Positions 36,901 to 45,836 of a stretch of 48,831 nt of DNA are shown in pieces (positions within the stretch are counted from its first letter, which is position 1; each line of letters starts with the position of its first letter). The translations under genes were made by a program, and so were the position numbers. Source of the stretch: CAYJAD01 sp964372165 (GTDB lineage Bacteria > Desulfobacterota > Desulfovibrionia > Desulfovibrionales > Desulfovibrionaceae); the NCBI GenBank assembly GCA_964372165.1, contig CAYJPT010000003.1, positions 1 through 48,831 on the forward strand. Reading direction: 5' to 3'. A model generated the notes under the pieces. That model was not told where the DNA came from. It saw only the letters and a list, made by a program, of their open reading frames with translations, and did not search any database.

Positions 36901-38139
36901 AACACCTCCATTAGTATTGCACATACTCTTGATTCTCAAAACTTGCCCCTTGAATTGGGTTTTTCTGCCGGAGTTGGCAGAAGGGATGGGCTTGTGTTGA
37001 CACGCATTAATGCTGACACTGTGTCTTTAAGCCTTAGTGAGGCTGCATTAGTGAAATTTGGACTAAGTGTTTCTGCGCCCATTATTGAAAAAATTGCTTC
37101 TGCTTCTGCTGGTGCAACGTATACATATGATAGAGAACATGGTTTAGTTTTAACCTTTAAGAGCGACGAGAGTTGTGGCAAATTCTTAGGTGATTTTGTA
37201 ACCAATACCGCAACGGAGGAGTCTTTTAAGCTATGCTCTCAAGTAAGTGTGTACCACTCACGCGGTCATAAATTAAATACTACCGCTAGTGCAAAGGCAG
37301 GTTACACATTGCATTCAAGCAGCACAAACTTAGATGAGGAAATACTGGATAAAGTTACTGCACTACCTGGTATAAATGAAGATACTTTTAAGGTAGATCT
37401 TCTTAAAGTTGGTGCTAATATTTCTGCAGCCTTTGACACGCAACTTGGACGTACCGTTAGAAAAGCAGTGAAAAATGATAGGCTTATTACTCAAACAACC
37501 ACAATAGCTACAGCAAAAGCCTCAGCAACCATGTTTGCAGGTGCAACATTGCCAATTGCTGTGGGTGAAGAATTAGTGCAGGCGGTCGCCGCAAAAGATT
37601 TTAATACAGCAAGTGAAGGAAGTGTTAGAACCTTGGAAGGGTCTGTCACAGTTAATGCAAGTTCAGTTAAGCTTCGTGCAGCATTTGGAGCTGCACTTAA
37701 GCAATCTCAAACCATTATTACAAACCTTGATGAAACAACTTTACTTAGAGTAAAGTCTGCAACTCAAAGAGATTTTCATGCAGGGCAAAGCAAGGAACAC
37801 TTTGTAGCTTATTGTCGCTTGATAGGAATTTTAAGTAATGACTTTATCGATGAATTGTGGGAAAAAGTGCCTAAGGATGCTGAGGGAAAAACCAAGGCAT
37901 TTAGCTTAGAAGTTGAACATAGACTTTCAGATGAAGCACTAGCCACCCTTCCAGACCGTGTAGCTCAGCAAGATGTGGATACATTGCTAGAGGATATGAA
38001 TAATTTTTATTTACGTAAAGTTATTATACGCACAGCCTCTGCTCCTCTTGCAAGAGAGCATGATTTGTCAGTTGTTAAGCGTGTCATAGCAGGGCAAAAG
38101 CAAACAGCAGTGGTTATTGATTCTGGCATGAGAAAGTAA
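33985..38139 (+). CDS. Putative giant effector B with C-terminal beta-rich domain
   Basis: 1,384 residues, the largest protein here. The N-terminal ~45 residues are Thr/Ser-rich (TQATTTTSTKATTTTLSATT), as in type III secretion signals. Residues ~45-960 are mostly helical. About 985-1250 turns into alternating beta strands (LELGFSAGVGRRDGLVLTRI, GATYTYDREHGLVLTFKSDE, KLRAAFGAALKQSQ), which recalls the beta-barrel pore part of AvrE/DspE-type effectors. That is a topology impression without a sequence match I can prove. The gene follows effector A by 33 bases and precedes a chaperone gene by 16. Confidence 0.5.
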   Translation: MSSTIDSKITQATTTTSTKATTTTLSATTSAKDTALASTILDAQASDVFEGAVIVSSGSSSEEIMDAVAQLYLPTIDSAVKKFQDYAFEKHFSTSEVIEIMTSFSELLTETDTAAIATRYEKFKTCVVEAFHAHDPKVASYESIPSHTMFDIANVFHENRGVEFLDNDDNVISAKSFKLAMERFITSTLEYDYLQDVGLERKIDHFVELLEKTHSPVDKFNAEQTTAITSILASFKNSPLAVQMLEELDTTQFNALIDNVVRLNQAYDNVGDVPSTAEKATIQGILQNLNNQLDNAFLINPVFRQRLFAAKVNFHLYADEQEMANLKLQHNLRENLQSLRDMMSSKHPLKHKPLHEITTHDLRLIMNNRASRAPDFPDLLFARTYLSLAMQGGAAKEEVLESIEDIAFWHDKIKNDVMTGGFSSEQDLLEASEILHASHIGLGRFARKSLARSLRAFSGEQLSEYNLRTLAGSHLGIKDAATIDLDTLTGNVRQFLQNSSSGTLISVLEKASITPEAVAELHNLRTERNARTQELKVVFEQMSAAQKVHRTFAEDVAAADKTRGETLGATTLYLQRMLSTSINEVTDNDLASIGATRADLADKDSMDAFIERQWGQNAPPKNWVTCLFIKHYQQVTGVDNVTMQTRFILSPARLHDYQSLVAERDSADIAKDIANLNIVRKNIAVNLSQGRSGTKDDEAGKIFKDLLAQYVSVLEGKPAAGSGQSFSINGQGFSTSSTDATVLRQAILSILKGSELNTISDAGHEKNISFINPLEAAQAALVFCHDNYKRIGSERLLDIMKKAFKDTKSADNIRQTLMEDFASITGSEDAKLREASASVFSFLKPLLTSRRFIRYVFPMALLHAQKACNAPSLKSLFDKKDNRHEALVNGFQTFTGNADSASMLAESAELIFDKLHPNTVAMLDYMGSTMLYVYSLSVRFMRHFDSTSAERKEIIKQVTQSDVEGILKALQPNTSISIAHTLDSQNLPLELGFSAGVGRRDGLVLTRINADTVSLSLSEAALVKFGLSVSAPIIEKIASASAGATYTYDREHGLVLTFKSDESCGKFLGDFVTNTATEESFKLCSQVSVYHSRGHKLNTTASAKAGYTLHSSSTNLDEEILDKVTALPGINEDTFKVDLLKVGANISAAFDTQLGRTVRKAVKNDRLITQTTTIATAKASATMFAGATLPIAVGEELVQAVAAKDFNTASEGSVRTLEGSVTVNASSVKLRAAFGAALKQSQTIITNLDETTLLRVKSATQRDFHAGQSKEHFVAYCRLIGILSNDFIDELWEKVPKDAEGKTKAFSLEVEHRLSDEALATLPDRVAQQDVDTLLEDMNNFYLRKVIIRTASAPLAREHDLSVVKRVIAGQKQTAVVIDSGMRK

Positions 38140-38155
38140 TATCTTGGAGATTGTT

Positions 38156-38641
38156 ATGGCAACATTTAACAAAGTGCAAAATTGGCTAGCAAGTATAAAA
38201 AAAGGCTCTTTGGCAAGCCTTGATGATAATGGTCTTGGCACTACGGTCATTAATGAAAAAATTATTTTATATGTACTTGCTAACCCTAAACCCAGTGCCA
38301 TTAGTGCAGATTCGTTATTTTTATATGTTCCGCTTGCAAGTACACAATTTGTAAGTGATGAGAATGTAAAAAACTTGTTATACTACGTTGGTTCGCAAAA
38401 TATGATGGGGGCATTGGGTGAAGGTTTTAGGCTAGCCTTAAGTAAAGAAACAGGCCTTTTTTGGTTAGTTGGTCGGTTTTCTACTGAACATATGACCGAG
38501 CAAGAATTTGAACAATGCATTGATAGTTGCATAAATTATGGTGACAAATTATACTCTGAACTTGGCAATATTTTAAATGCCAAGCAAAATATTACCGATG
38601 AACGACCAATACCAGATGCTATGAATATTATTTGGGCATAG
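38156..38641 (+). CDS. Class I-like chaperone for effector B
   Basis: 161 residues from the ATG at 38156 (GGAG upstream). Helix-strand order fits CesT-type chaperones: FNKVQNWLASIKKGSLASLD, LGTTVINEKIILYVLANPKP, LFLYVPLASTQF, GLFWLVGRFSTEHMTEQEFE and a final helix. It directly follows the 1,384-residue gene, so that protein is the likely client. Confidence 0.6.
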   Translation: MATFNKVQNWLASIKKGSLASLDDNGLGTTVINEKIILYVLANPKPSAISADSLFLYVPLASTQFVSDENVKNLLYYVGSQNMMGALGEGFRLALSKETGLFWLVGRFSTEHMTEQEFEQCIDSCINYGDKLYSELGNILNAKQNITDERPIPDAMNIIWA

Positions 38642-38647
38642 CTATTC

Positions 38648-38942
38648 TTAAGGAAACACTGATTAAATCGCGTTTTCTTAATCAACACGATAACAAACCC
38701 CACTACGTGGTGTTTGCACCGCTATTGTCAGCAAAGCTGCCAAGCGGAAAGGCACAAAAATCAGCCATTTAGTTGGCAAGACCGACCCAACGGGCGCGTA
38801 GCGTTCCCGTTAAGTGAGTTTACGAGCTTTACGGGAATCGAGAGCAACGCAAAGCTCGCCCTATTCCTGATTTTTGGTCGCATTGGCTATCGTCAACGCT
38901 ACATTTAAGGAAGCACTTATTAAATCAGTGCTTCCTTAAATG
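38648..38942. repeat. Dispersed intergenic repeat, copy 2, with terminator hairpin
   Basis: Left end TTAAGGAAACACTGATTAAATC (38648-38669, 22 bases) is nearly repeated at 38906-38927 within a perfect 16-base hairpin, CATTTAAGGAAGCACT / AGTGCTTCCTTAAATG (38902-38917 and 38927-38942). The interior contains TGATTTTTGGTCGCATTG and CGTCAACGCT, shared with copy 1. The hairpin likely ends the effector transcript. A 64-codon frame inside (38714-38908) is not a credible gene. The rest of the gap to 39,020 shows no clear promoter. Confidence 0.65.
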
Positions 38943-39020
38943 TACAAATTGCATTGGCTAGATTATATTGCTAAAAATACAGCAATAAACTTTAGCCAGT
39001 GCAAAATTATAATATAGAAT

Positions 39021-41111
39021 ATGCTTAAAATAAATCTCAATTCCTTATCTTCTAAACTTTTCCTATTACTATTTTTAACCATTGCCTCTCTTGCTATACC
39101 ATCCATATTTGTTGTGTATTATAATGTGCTGGAAATATCTTCCAAGTCAGAAGAAAATTCATTCACAAATACTTTATCTTTAATTGAAGAAAATCTGAAA
39201 TCAAACTATGTGAACTTACTTTCTGGGCAAGTATCTGATGTCATTGTACGCAGAAAATATTTAAATACCTTGGCCTTACTTGCAAAGGATTCTTGGGAAG
39301 ATTCACATGGTGTATTCATTAGTCAAAGTGCACAATTACTGCCTAGATGGGTAAATTCTTTAACAGATATTAATAGTCACTTGGTTATTTTTAAAAATGG
39401 TAAACCGTTAACTGATTCTATACTTTATGAGATTTTTAGCCAAAATAATAAAAAAAGTGACTTAAAAGAGCAAAAGTTTACCGCCATGCTAAATCCTGCA
39501 AACTTACCAGAGGATGGTACATATCTTTCATTTAGCATTTCAAAAGATGATATTGAAAATACAAAGAATAAATCTAAACCGTTTCCATCGCTTGATATGC
39601 AAAAAAGCCATGATCTTTTGAAGGCAGGCCATAGAGTTCCTGTTCTTGCTTATTTTTTGCCCATAGATAAAGATATCACTGTCATGGTTGCATCACTACT
39701 TTCTGATATTAAATATGAATCAGCTCAACAGCTTGAATTTGTAGCTAAATCTATGCAGGAAAAAATTAATACTTTAGCATTTTTTCCAAAAAGCATCTTG
39801 GCAATTATTTCTGGTGAAGGTAAGTTACTTGCGCATAGAGGTGCGTTTAGCCAAAATGATATTGAATTTTTGCCAAAAGAGTTGTTTACATTAAACAATA
39901 GTGATAGATACATAGAATTTTATTACGATAACGCGGATGATATTGCAGACAATCCATTCTTAAAAACATTTGGTCAAAGCATCTTGCGTGTATCGTACTT
40001 TAAGTCACTTGGTTGGTACACTGTGGCAGCTGTTCCCTTGGAAGAAATCAGAGCAAGTTCTAATGTTTTGATTAAAAAACTTGCAACTATTGCCAGTGTA
40101 ATTATTTTACTTTGTGTTTTTGTAACATTAATAATAGCCTACAGACTAACTAAACCCATGCGCACTTTGACAAGTAAAGTAAGAGATTTTGGTAGGGTAG
40201 ACATAATTAAAAATATTTCCGCAGATGCAAATGCAAGCTCATTTTCTTCTATTTGTGAAAATTTACCTACTGAGCGCAAGGACGAAGTGGGCGAACTTGC
40301 CACAGCCTTTAATGCACTTGGTGGTGCATTAGATGAAAATATTCATAATTTGCTTGCAACTAAGGCCGTTACTGAACGAATGCAAGGTGAACTTAGTGCC
40401 GCAAGAGAAATTCAAATGAATATTTTGCCAAATAAGGCAGATATGCCAAGTGGGCAAGCCTTTAGTGTTGCAGCTTTTTTAGAGGCAGCTAAAGAAATTG
40501 GCGGGGATTTATACGACTTTTTTACCTTGCCAAATGGTAGGCAAGTCGTTGTTATTGGTGATGTTTCTGGCAAGGGCATGGGAGCAGCTCTTTTTATGGC
40601 TATGACTGTCACCCTTATTCGTCATACCATGACCACTGGTGATAATCCTCATCAAGCACTTACTTTAATTAATAAAACTTTGAGTAAAAAAAATACATCC
40701 TGTATGTTTGTAACACTTATTATTGCTGTTTTTTCACCAGACAGTGGTGAGCTAATATATGCCAATGCAGGCCACTGCAGGCCGTTTTTAATACATAATA
40801 ATAAAATTGAAGAATTAAAATATATTAGTGGGCCCATGGTTGGGCCACTGGAGGAAATCACATATACAGTTGCAAGTATTAAGCTTACATCTAATAGTAC
40901 GTGTTTTTTTTACACTGATGGTATTTCTGAGGCCTTGGACGAAGAAGAAAATATATATGGAACAGAGCGACTTATGAGTATTTTACAACAAGCATCCACT
41001 AAAACACCACAAGAAATTATAGATACTGTTTATGCAGATGTGCAAAATTTTAGAAAGAGTGCTGAACAATCTGACGATATTACCATGCTTTGCTTTAAGT
41101 ATACGGAGTAA
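39021..41111 (+). CDS. Membrane PP2C phosphatase with Cache-like sensor and HAMP (RsbU/SpoIIE type)
   Basis: 696 residues. Transmembrane helix 1 at about 13-34, a large periplasmic Cache-like sensor (~36-345), helix 2 at about 352-373 (IASVIILLCVFVTLIIAYRL), HAMP (374-440, ending DEVGELATAFNALGGALDEN), then PP2C-type phosphatase (450-695) with EIGGDLYDFF, IGDVSGKGMGAALFMAM, YANAGHCRPF, FFYTDGISEALDEE and QSDDITMLCF. It should remove phosphate from a STAS protein such as the one at 29567 in answer to a periplasmic signal. No anti-sigma kinase is in the window. Confidence 0.93.
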   Translation: MLKINLNSLSSKLFLLLFLTIASLAIPSIFVVYYNVLEISSKSEENSFTNTLSLIEENLKSNYVNLLSGQVSDVIVRRKYLNTLALLAKDSWEDSHGVFISQSAQLLPRWVNSLTDINSHLVIFKNGKPLTDSILYEIFSQNNKKSDLKEQKFTAMLNPANLPEDGTYLSFSISKDDIENTKNKSKPFPSLDMQKSHDLLKAGHRVPVLAYFLPIDKDITVMVASLLSDIKYESAQQLEFVAKSMQEKINTLAFFPKSILAIISGEGKLLAHRGAFSQNDIEFLPKELFTLNNSDRYIEFYYDNADDIADNPFLKTFGQSILRVSYFKSLGWYTVAAVPLEEIRASSNVLIKKLATIASVIILLCVFVTLIIAYRLTKPMRTLTSKVRDFGRVDIIKNISADANASSFSSICENLPTERKDEVGELATAFNALGGALDENIHNLLATKAVTERMQGELSAAREIQMNILPNKADMPSGQAFSVAAFLEAAKEIGGDLYDFFTLPNGRQVVVIGDVSGKGMGAALFMAMTVTLIRHTMTTGDNPHQALTLINKTLSKKNTSCMFVTLIIAVFSPDSGELIYANAGHCRPFLIHNNKIEELKYISGPMVGPLEEITYTVASIKLTSNSTCFFYTDGISEALDEEENIYGTERLMSILQQASTKTPQEIIDTVYADVQNFRKSAEQSDDITMLCFKYTE

Positions 41112-41113
41112 TT

Positions 41114-42262
41114 ATGCCTATATATATTAAAATCATATGCAGTATTTTTTGCATGTTTTTCTTTGCCTTTGCTGGTAACTCCATGGCTGCGACAATAAAT
41201 GATGCACCCAAAAAATGGCGCATTATCTATGTGCAAGGTGGTAATTATATTGACTTTGCAAAAATTTTATTTCATACAGCCACAACCCTTGCAGAGAAAA
41301 AAATAATCCATAAAACTCCACCGCAAAACTTAAGCAATAGTAATACTAGCAAGCCCATTTGGGATTGGCTAGTTAATAATGCAAATAATAAGCACATTGA
41401 ATTTTTAGTTGATGGTTTTTATTCTTATGATTGGGATGAAAATAAACATAAAAAAAGTGAAGCTGAAATTTTACAAAGAATTAAAGAAAAAAAAGATGTG
41501 GATATGATACTATCCTTAGGTACAGCAGCAGGGCTTGATGTGGCAAGTAATATCCACAACATCCCAACGCTTGTGCTAGGTGCAACGGATGCAGTTGATG
41601 CTGGTATTATTGCGTCTGAGGATGATTCGGGTATGGAGCATGTTTACGCTCAAATTCCATCGGACAACACTCATTATAGTCTTGATATATTTAAAAAAAT
41701 TTTTAATTTCAAAAAGCTTGGCGTGCCAGTACCAAAGACAGCAGAAGGACGCGCACTTATAGGGTTTTCTAATGTTGAACAAAGTATAAAAAATACTGGT
41801 TTTGAAATTGTACCTTGTGAGTTATCCGTAATTCACAATCCCAATTTATCAGAAGATTTCGAAATGTGTATTAAGGAATTAGTTAAAAAGTCTGACGCAA
41901 TATTTTTTCCTGTCATACCTGCCAGAAGAAATTGGGCAAAAATGAATGAACTTTTAAAGGCTATTATTGAAGCAGGTATTCCATCATTCTCACAATTTGG
42001 TCATCAAGAAACTCAGCTTGGTGTGCTTATGAGCCTCACACGCATAAGCTTTGCGCCAGAAGGCCAAGCCGCAGCAAATGCCATGAAAAAAATATTTTCC
42101 GGCACAAAACCACGTGATATTGAGCAAGTTTTTGATAGCCCCCTTGGCTTAGAAATTAATTTGCAAATGGCTCTTGAAATTGGCTGGCATCCCCCTTTTG
42201 AAGTTTTGGCCGCCATGGATAAAGTTTATAAAAAATTCTACACTGTGGAAGAATTGCAGTAA
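41114..42262 (+). CDS. Periplasmic ABC-type substrate-binding protein (PF04392-like)
   Basis: 382 residues with signal peptide (IKIICSIFCMFFFAFAGNSM, cleavage near AA). Two-lobed binding protein of the ABC_sub_bind type: VDMILSLGTAAGLDVASNIH, IPTLVLGATDAVDAGI, and SDAIFFPVIPARRNWAKMNE in the second lobe. No permease or ATPase gene is adjacent. It lies two bases after the phosphatase with its own ribosome site (GGAG). I infer that it may deliver a ligand signal to the periplasmic sensor of that phosphatase. Confidence 0.8.
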   Translation: MPIYIKIICSIFCMFFFAFAGNSMAATINDAPKKWRIIYVQGGNYIDFAKILFHTATTLAEKKIIHKTPPQNLSNSNTSKPIWDWLVNNANNKHIEFLVDGFYSYDWDENKHKKSEAEILQRIKEKKDVDMILSLGTAAGLDVASNIHNIPTLVLGATDAVDAGIIASEDDSGMEHVYAQIPSDNTHYSLDIFKKIFNFKKLGVPVPKTAEGRALIGFSNVEQSIKNTGFEIVPCELSVIHNPNLSEDFEMCIKELVKKSDAIFFPVIPARRNWAKMNELLKAIIEAGIPSFSQFGHQETQLGVLMSLTRISFAPEGQAAANAMKKIFSGTKPRDIEQVFDSPLGLEINLQMALEIGWHPPFEVLAAMDKVYKKFYTVEELQ

Positions 42263-42293
42263 AAACTGTTAAAATATATTAGTATTCATCTTT

Positions 42294-45200
42294 TTATTCC
42301 TTTGCGGTTATCAGAGCAATCTCTGGCATTACGCTAAGCTCGTCTACGCCTTCGCTTGTCCCACGGATAAAATCATCTGTTCCAAATCTAGTTACCGCAC
42401 TGTTACGTGGTGACAATATTGGGTGATATTGCTTTTGGTAATCTTGACGTAACTCTCTATCAGGCTTGAGTGTTGTGCTTGTGTCACTTGCAAGCGCTTC
42501 TTGTTGCATTTTGTAATCCTCAAAGCTTATCCACATATCTGGTGAAGCGCCTGTTGTGCTGGGTTGAGGATGGATTATATTAATATTCGTGCTGTTGCGT
42601 GTTGCTGGCTGAAATACAACGCCATTAATTCCTTGCAATAGGCCCACTGTGTTAATATTCCAGTTATTAATAGTATCTTGCAATTGTGTTTGTTGTATTG
42701 TTTGATATTGTAGACCCAAGGCTTCTACAATATGTTTAATAGTATCAATGTTATCAATGGCATCAATGTCATCACTTTGAGGATAAAATTTGCTCAAAGC
42801 TGCTGATAGGGCTGCTTGCATATTAGGATGCTTAGTATTTTTAGGAAAATCACTTGAGTCTACTTTAACATAAAATGGTTGACCATTATTATCGTTAAAT
42901 TGAACGCAATACTCGTACTTTCTATTAAAAATCGTTCCGCTTTGTTTAAACGTAACTCTTTTTGCAAGCTCACTTTGCATAGGCAACTTACCCAATACTT
43001 GCTGCATGACTAAATTAACAAGCGTATTATGCGTTTGGAACGAAGTATTATTGTTGACATTAAATGTTATTTGGGTAAATCCAACAGGTATCGCGCTAAA
43101 TGTTGAGCCTGCTGGCAGTTTTGCACTTGATATGGGACTTGCATCATCTTCTGTAACTGCATCTCTTATGCTTGCTATTGTTTTTGTAGCAGAAGCTAGG
43201 GGTGTTGGGTCAGCATTTATTGTGGTTGTAATTGTAGTTGTGCTTGCAGGTGATGTAACTGCTGTATCTGTAGCAGCTGTTGTGGCTGACGCTGTAGCCT
43301 GCGTTGAAGCTGTTGCAGTGTTTCTGGGTCTAGTATAACCGCTTGAATGGGTAGCTAGATTTTTAAAATTATCTATTATATCCTCTACAGTAACTTGCAC
43401 TTGTGTTGTCATACTATTTGAATCAAGTAGCAAGTCTACGGCGGAGGGCTGTGGTCTTGATACAGGGGGCTGTTGCTCACTTGTAGCATCAAGATTGAGT
43501 AAGTCTGCAGTAGGCACATGAACTCTTACTGTGGCCTGTTCATCAAGTGCATAGGCATAAATGGCTGCTTCTTGCTTAGCTTGTAGCAATGGTATAGTCT
43601 GTTTAATAAATTCCTCTGTTGTTAAAGTATATGTTGACCCTGTTCGAGGTGAAGTAAGTCTTTGTACTGGGTTTGGGTTTGCCTCAACAAGTGAATTACC
43701 CACTTGTATATCATTGCCATTATCACCAAGCCTAAATTGCACAAAATGACTACCGTCACCTATTACAAAAACATACTTTGGATTTTTTTGTAATAAGTTT
43801 AAAATTATTTCTGCTTTAACTTTATGCGTGCCGCCCGCTTGTAATGTACTGTTTATTATATCAGAAATTGTTTCAACATCCATGGACATTCCCAAGAACC
43901 CTGCCACGCGTGAAGCTTCGCCCATTTCTCCATATTTATGTGTTGGCTCAGTCATTGTAGTATAAAATCTTGTGATAGCACACTCAAGAGCAGTTGTTAC
44001 AGCTTGCCTGCCATCAGGTTGAAGATATTGCTTATAGTCCTCATCATCAGGTTTTACAATGACGCTATACTCTTTATCTATGTATTTAAGTTTAATACAA
44101 AATTCACCATTTGGCCCTTCATAAATTCTATTCATAAGTGCTGTACGGATGGCGGGGTTTTCTAGCATGGCGCGGATTGGCGCAAGGATAAAGCAAGTAT
44201 TTTTATGAGCTCCATTAGCTACATTTTGTACAATATTAGTACTAATGTCCTGACTACATAATTGAAAACCAGCTGGAGCAGTATCCCAAACGCTTATACC
44301 TTGATCTGGCACGGATGCTTTGACTGCGCCTTGTGGTGTAGTTTGGCTGGGCTTAACCGCACTCTGGCTTGCAGGGGTGCTTATTTTAGATGCTCCTGTG
44401 CCTAACACACTTGTAGGCTTAGCTCCATCTTGCACTTGTGAGCTTATACCAGCATGCGTTGGAAGCGATGTGGTATTAACTTGCGCAAGACCCATTTGGG
44501 CACGTAAATGCTTTAATATTGTAGCTCGAAATGCTTTTACATCCGAGATGGCTTCTGTGCTTTGTGTTGAAAGATTATTAGCATAACTTGCATCTTTTAA
44601 CTCATCTAAGGTAAAAATAGTTTCATCGCCAATGCGCCTATCAAGATGAGAGAAATTGTTACCATGATCAGCCCAAGTTTGAGCAAAGGTTTCAACTGCC
44701 ATTAATAATGCAATCTTACCAACATTATCATTAACTAAGGAGCCTGCGTGTGCAATGACAGTTTTGACCTCTTTAACCATGGCATAAATTTCAGTTTGGT
44801 TTGCACAAGTTAGACCTGCATTAGCTTTTGCCACTGCATCTTGAAAGGCTCTATAGACATTTGTAATAAACTTTTGTTCTTCGCCATTGGTTAAGTGGGC
44901 CACGTCTGCTTTGACGCTTGCCGAAGTTGCCATGCTAGATATAGGAACTGGCGCACTTGTTCCATTCGCACTTGGTATACCTGTATTAGGCTCACCAGTA
45001 GCAGATACACGTGCACCAGTATCTGCTACAGTTTCTACATTAATTTTATAGCCTTGGCTTAGAGCTTTTAGAAATAAATGCCTTTGCCCATCTATTTGAA
45101 ATGCACCAAAAGCCACAGATTGCTTGCCGCTGGCAAGAGGGCCAGCAACATTACCAAAATCAATTGCATGCACTAGTTTACGCCCTTGTGCACTTGATGC

Positions 45201-45803
45201 GCCTTGGGTAGAGCCATCATGCGCGCTTTCACAACTATTTAAATATTTATCAAGTCGACCCTTTGGGTCGGCGATAGAAAAACTAGCACTTCTTGAAAGA
45301 CTGTGGCTTGCCCTTGCTTTTGCATCCAAAAATAACACTATATCAGCCACATCTTGCTTGCTAGGCTTATCAGTTTTCGCTCCAGCAAGCACAGAAGTTG
45401 TTAAATCAAAACCTCTTTGAATGCGTGCTTGAATAGTGGTATGGGGGTCTTCTGATGCTTCTTGAATGCCAGCATTTCTTCTAGTCAATCTTATGATTTC
45501 ATCATTTGTGTAACTTACTAAGCCTGCGGCAGTTTGCATGCTTTGGCTAGCCTTGCCCTTTGTTGCACCACTTGAGTGTTTTGCCTTATCCTTCTCTTTT
45601 GCGTCTTTGCGTGTAACTTGTTTAGGGAGCGTTGTAGCTACTGCTTGGCTTGTAGTACCAGTAGATTTTAAGGAAGTTGCTTGCTGCGCATGAGCAGGAC
45701 CCCTTTGGGGTTGTGCTTTCTTACCTGCACTAGCCTGCTTTACTTGTGTTGTTGATGTAGTTGCAGTAGTTACAGGCGTTGTGTGTATTGTTGTATTACT
45801 CAT
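42294..45803 (-). CDS. Putative effector C: large protein with duplicated papain/calpain-like cysteine-peptidase domain
   Basis: 1,169 residues. Thr/Ser/Gln-rich N-terminus (secretion signal). Residues 80-440 unknown, helical. At 505-750 is a papain-fold-like block: Cys537 in HKNTCFILAPIRAMLENPAI, a beta region GEFCIKLKYIDKEYSVIVKP, His686 in GDGSHFVQFRLGD and Asn703 in IQVGNSLVE, a plausible Cys-His-Asn triad. At 900-1070 the start of this block recurs: PVGFTQITF, NNNTSFQTHNTLVNLVM with Ser921 at the Cys place, YEYCVQFNDNNGQPFYVKVD, and MQAALSAALSKFYP. The second copy has no matching His. The two copies are joined by a Thr/Ala-rich linker. Calpain-like fold is inferred from the Cys-region pattern; not a proven family match. 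Confidence 0.55.
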   Translation of the reverse strand: MSNTTIHTTPVTTATTSTTQVKQASAGKKAQPQRGPAHAQQATSLKSTGTTSQAVATTLPKQVTRKDAKEKDKAKHSSGATKGKASQSMQTAAGLVSYTNDEIIRLTRRNAGIQEASEDPHTTIQARIQRGFDLTTSVLAGAKTDKPSKQDVADIVLFLDAKARASHSLSRSASFSIADPKGRLDKYLNSCESAHDGSTQGASSAQGRKLVHAIDFGNVAGPLASGKQSVAFGAFQIDGQRHLFLKALSQGYKINVETVADTGARVSATGEPNTGIPSANGTSAPVPISSMATSASVKADVAHLTNGEEQKFITNVYRAFQDAVAKANAGLTCANQTEIYAMVKEVKTVIAHAGSLVNDNVGKIALLMAVETFAQTWADHGNNFSHLDRRIGDETIFTLDELKDASYANNLSTQSTEAISDVKAFRATILKHLRAQMGLAQVNTTSLPTHAGISSQVQDGAKPTSVLGTGASKISTPASQSAVKPSQTTPQGAVKASVPDQGISVWDTAPAGFQLCSQDISTNIVQNVANGAHKNTCFILAPIRAMLENPAIRTALMNRIYEGPNGEFCIKLKYIDKEYSVIVKPDDEDYKQYLQPDGRQAVTTALECAITRFYTTMTEPTHKYGEMGEASRVAGFLGMSMDVETISDIINSTLQAGGTHKVKAEIILNLLQKNPKYVFVIGDGSHFVQFRLGDNGNDIQVGNSLVEANPNPVQRLTSPRTGSTYTLTTEEFIKQTIPLLQAKQEAAIYAYALDEQATVRVHVPTADLLNLDATSEQQPPVSRPQPSAVDLLLDSNSMTTQVQVTVEDIIDNFKNLATHSSGYTRPRNTATASTQATASATTAATDTAVTSPASTTTITTTINADPTPLASATKTIASIRDAVTEDDASPISSAKLPAGSTFSAIPVGFTQITFNVNNNTSFQTHNTLVNLVMQQVLGKLPMQSELAKRVTFKQSGTIFNRKYEYCVQFNDNNGQPFYVKVDSSDFPKNTKHPNMQAALSAALSKFYPQSDDIDAIDNIDTIKHIVEALGLQYQTIQQTQLQDTINNWNINTVGLLQGINGVVFQPATRNSTNINIIHPQPSTTGASPDMWISFEDYKMQQEALASDTSTTLKPDRELRQDYQKQYHPILSPRNSAVTRFGTDDFIRGTSEGVDELSVMPEIALITAKE

Positions 45804-45836
45804 ATATTACCCCCACTCAAGTGAATGCTAAAAAAT

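Noticed and set aside
38714..38908. 64-codon open frame after the effector B chaperone
   Set aside because: It lies wholly inside the dispersed repeat, has no ribosome site and its composition is unlike the neighbouring genes.
38957..38979. Possible sigma-54 site TTGGCTAGATTATATTGCT before the phosphatase gene
   Set aside because: The GG-to-GC distance is 12 instead of 10 bases, so it should not be bound by sigma-54.
43006..43338. 110-codon Val/Ala-rich frame antisense to effector C
   Set aside because: It mirrors the Thr/Ala-rich linker of effector C; no start signal.
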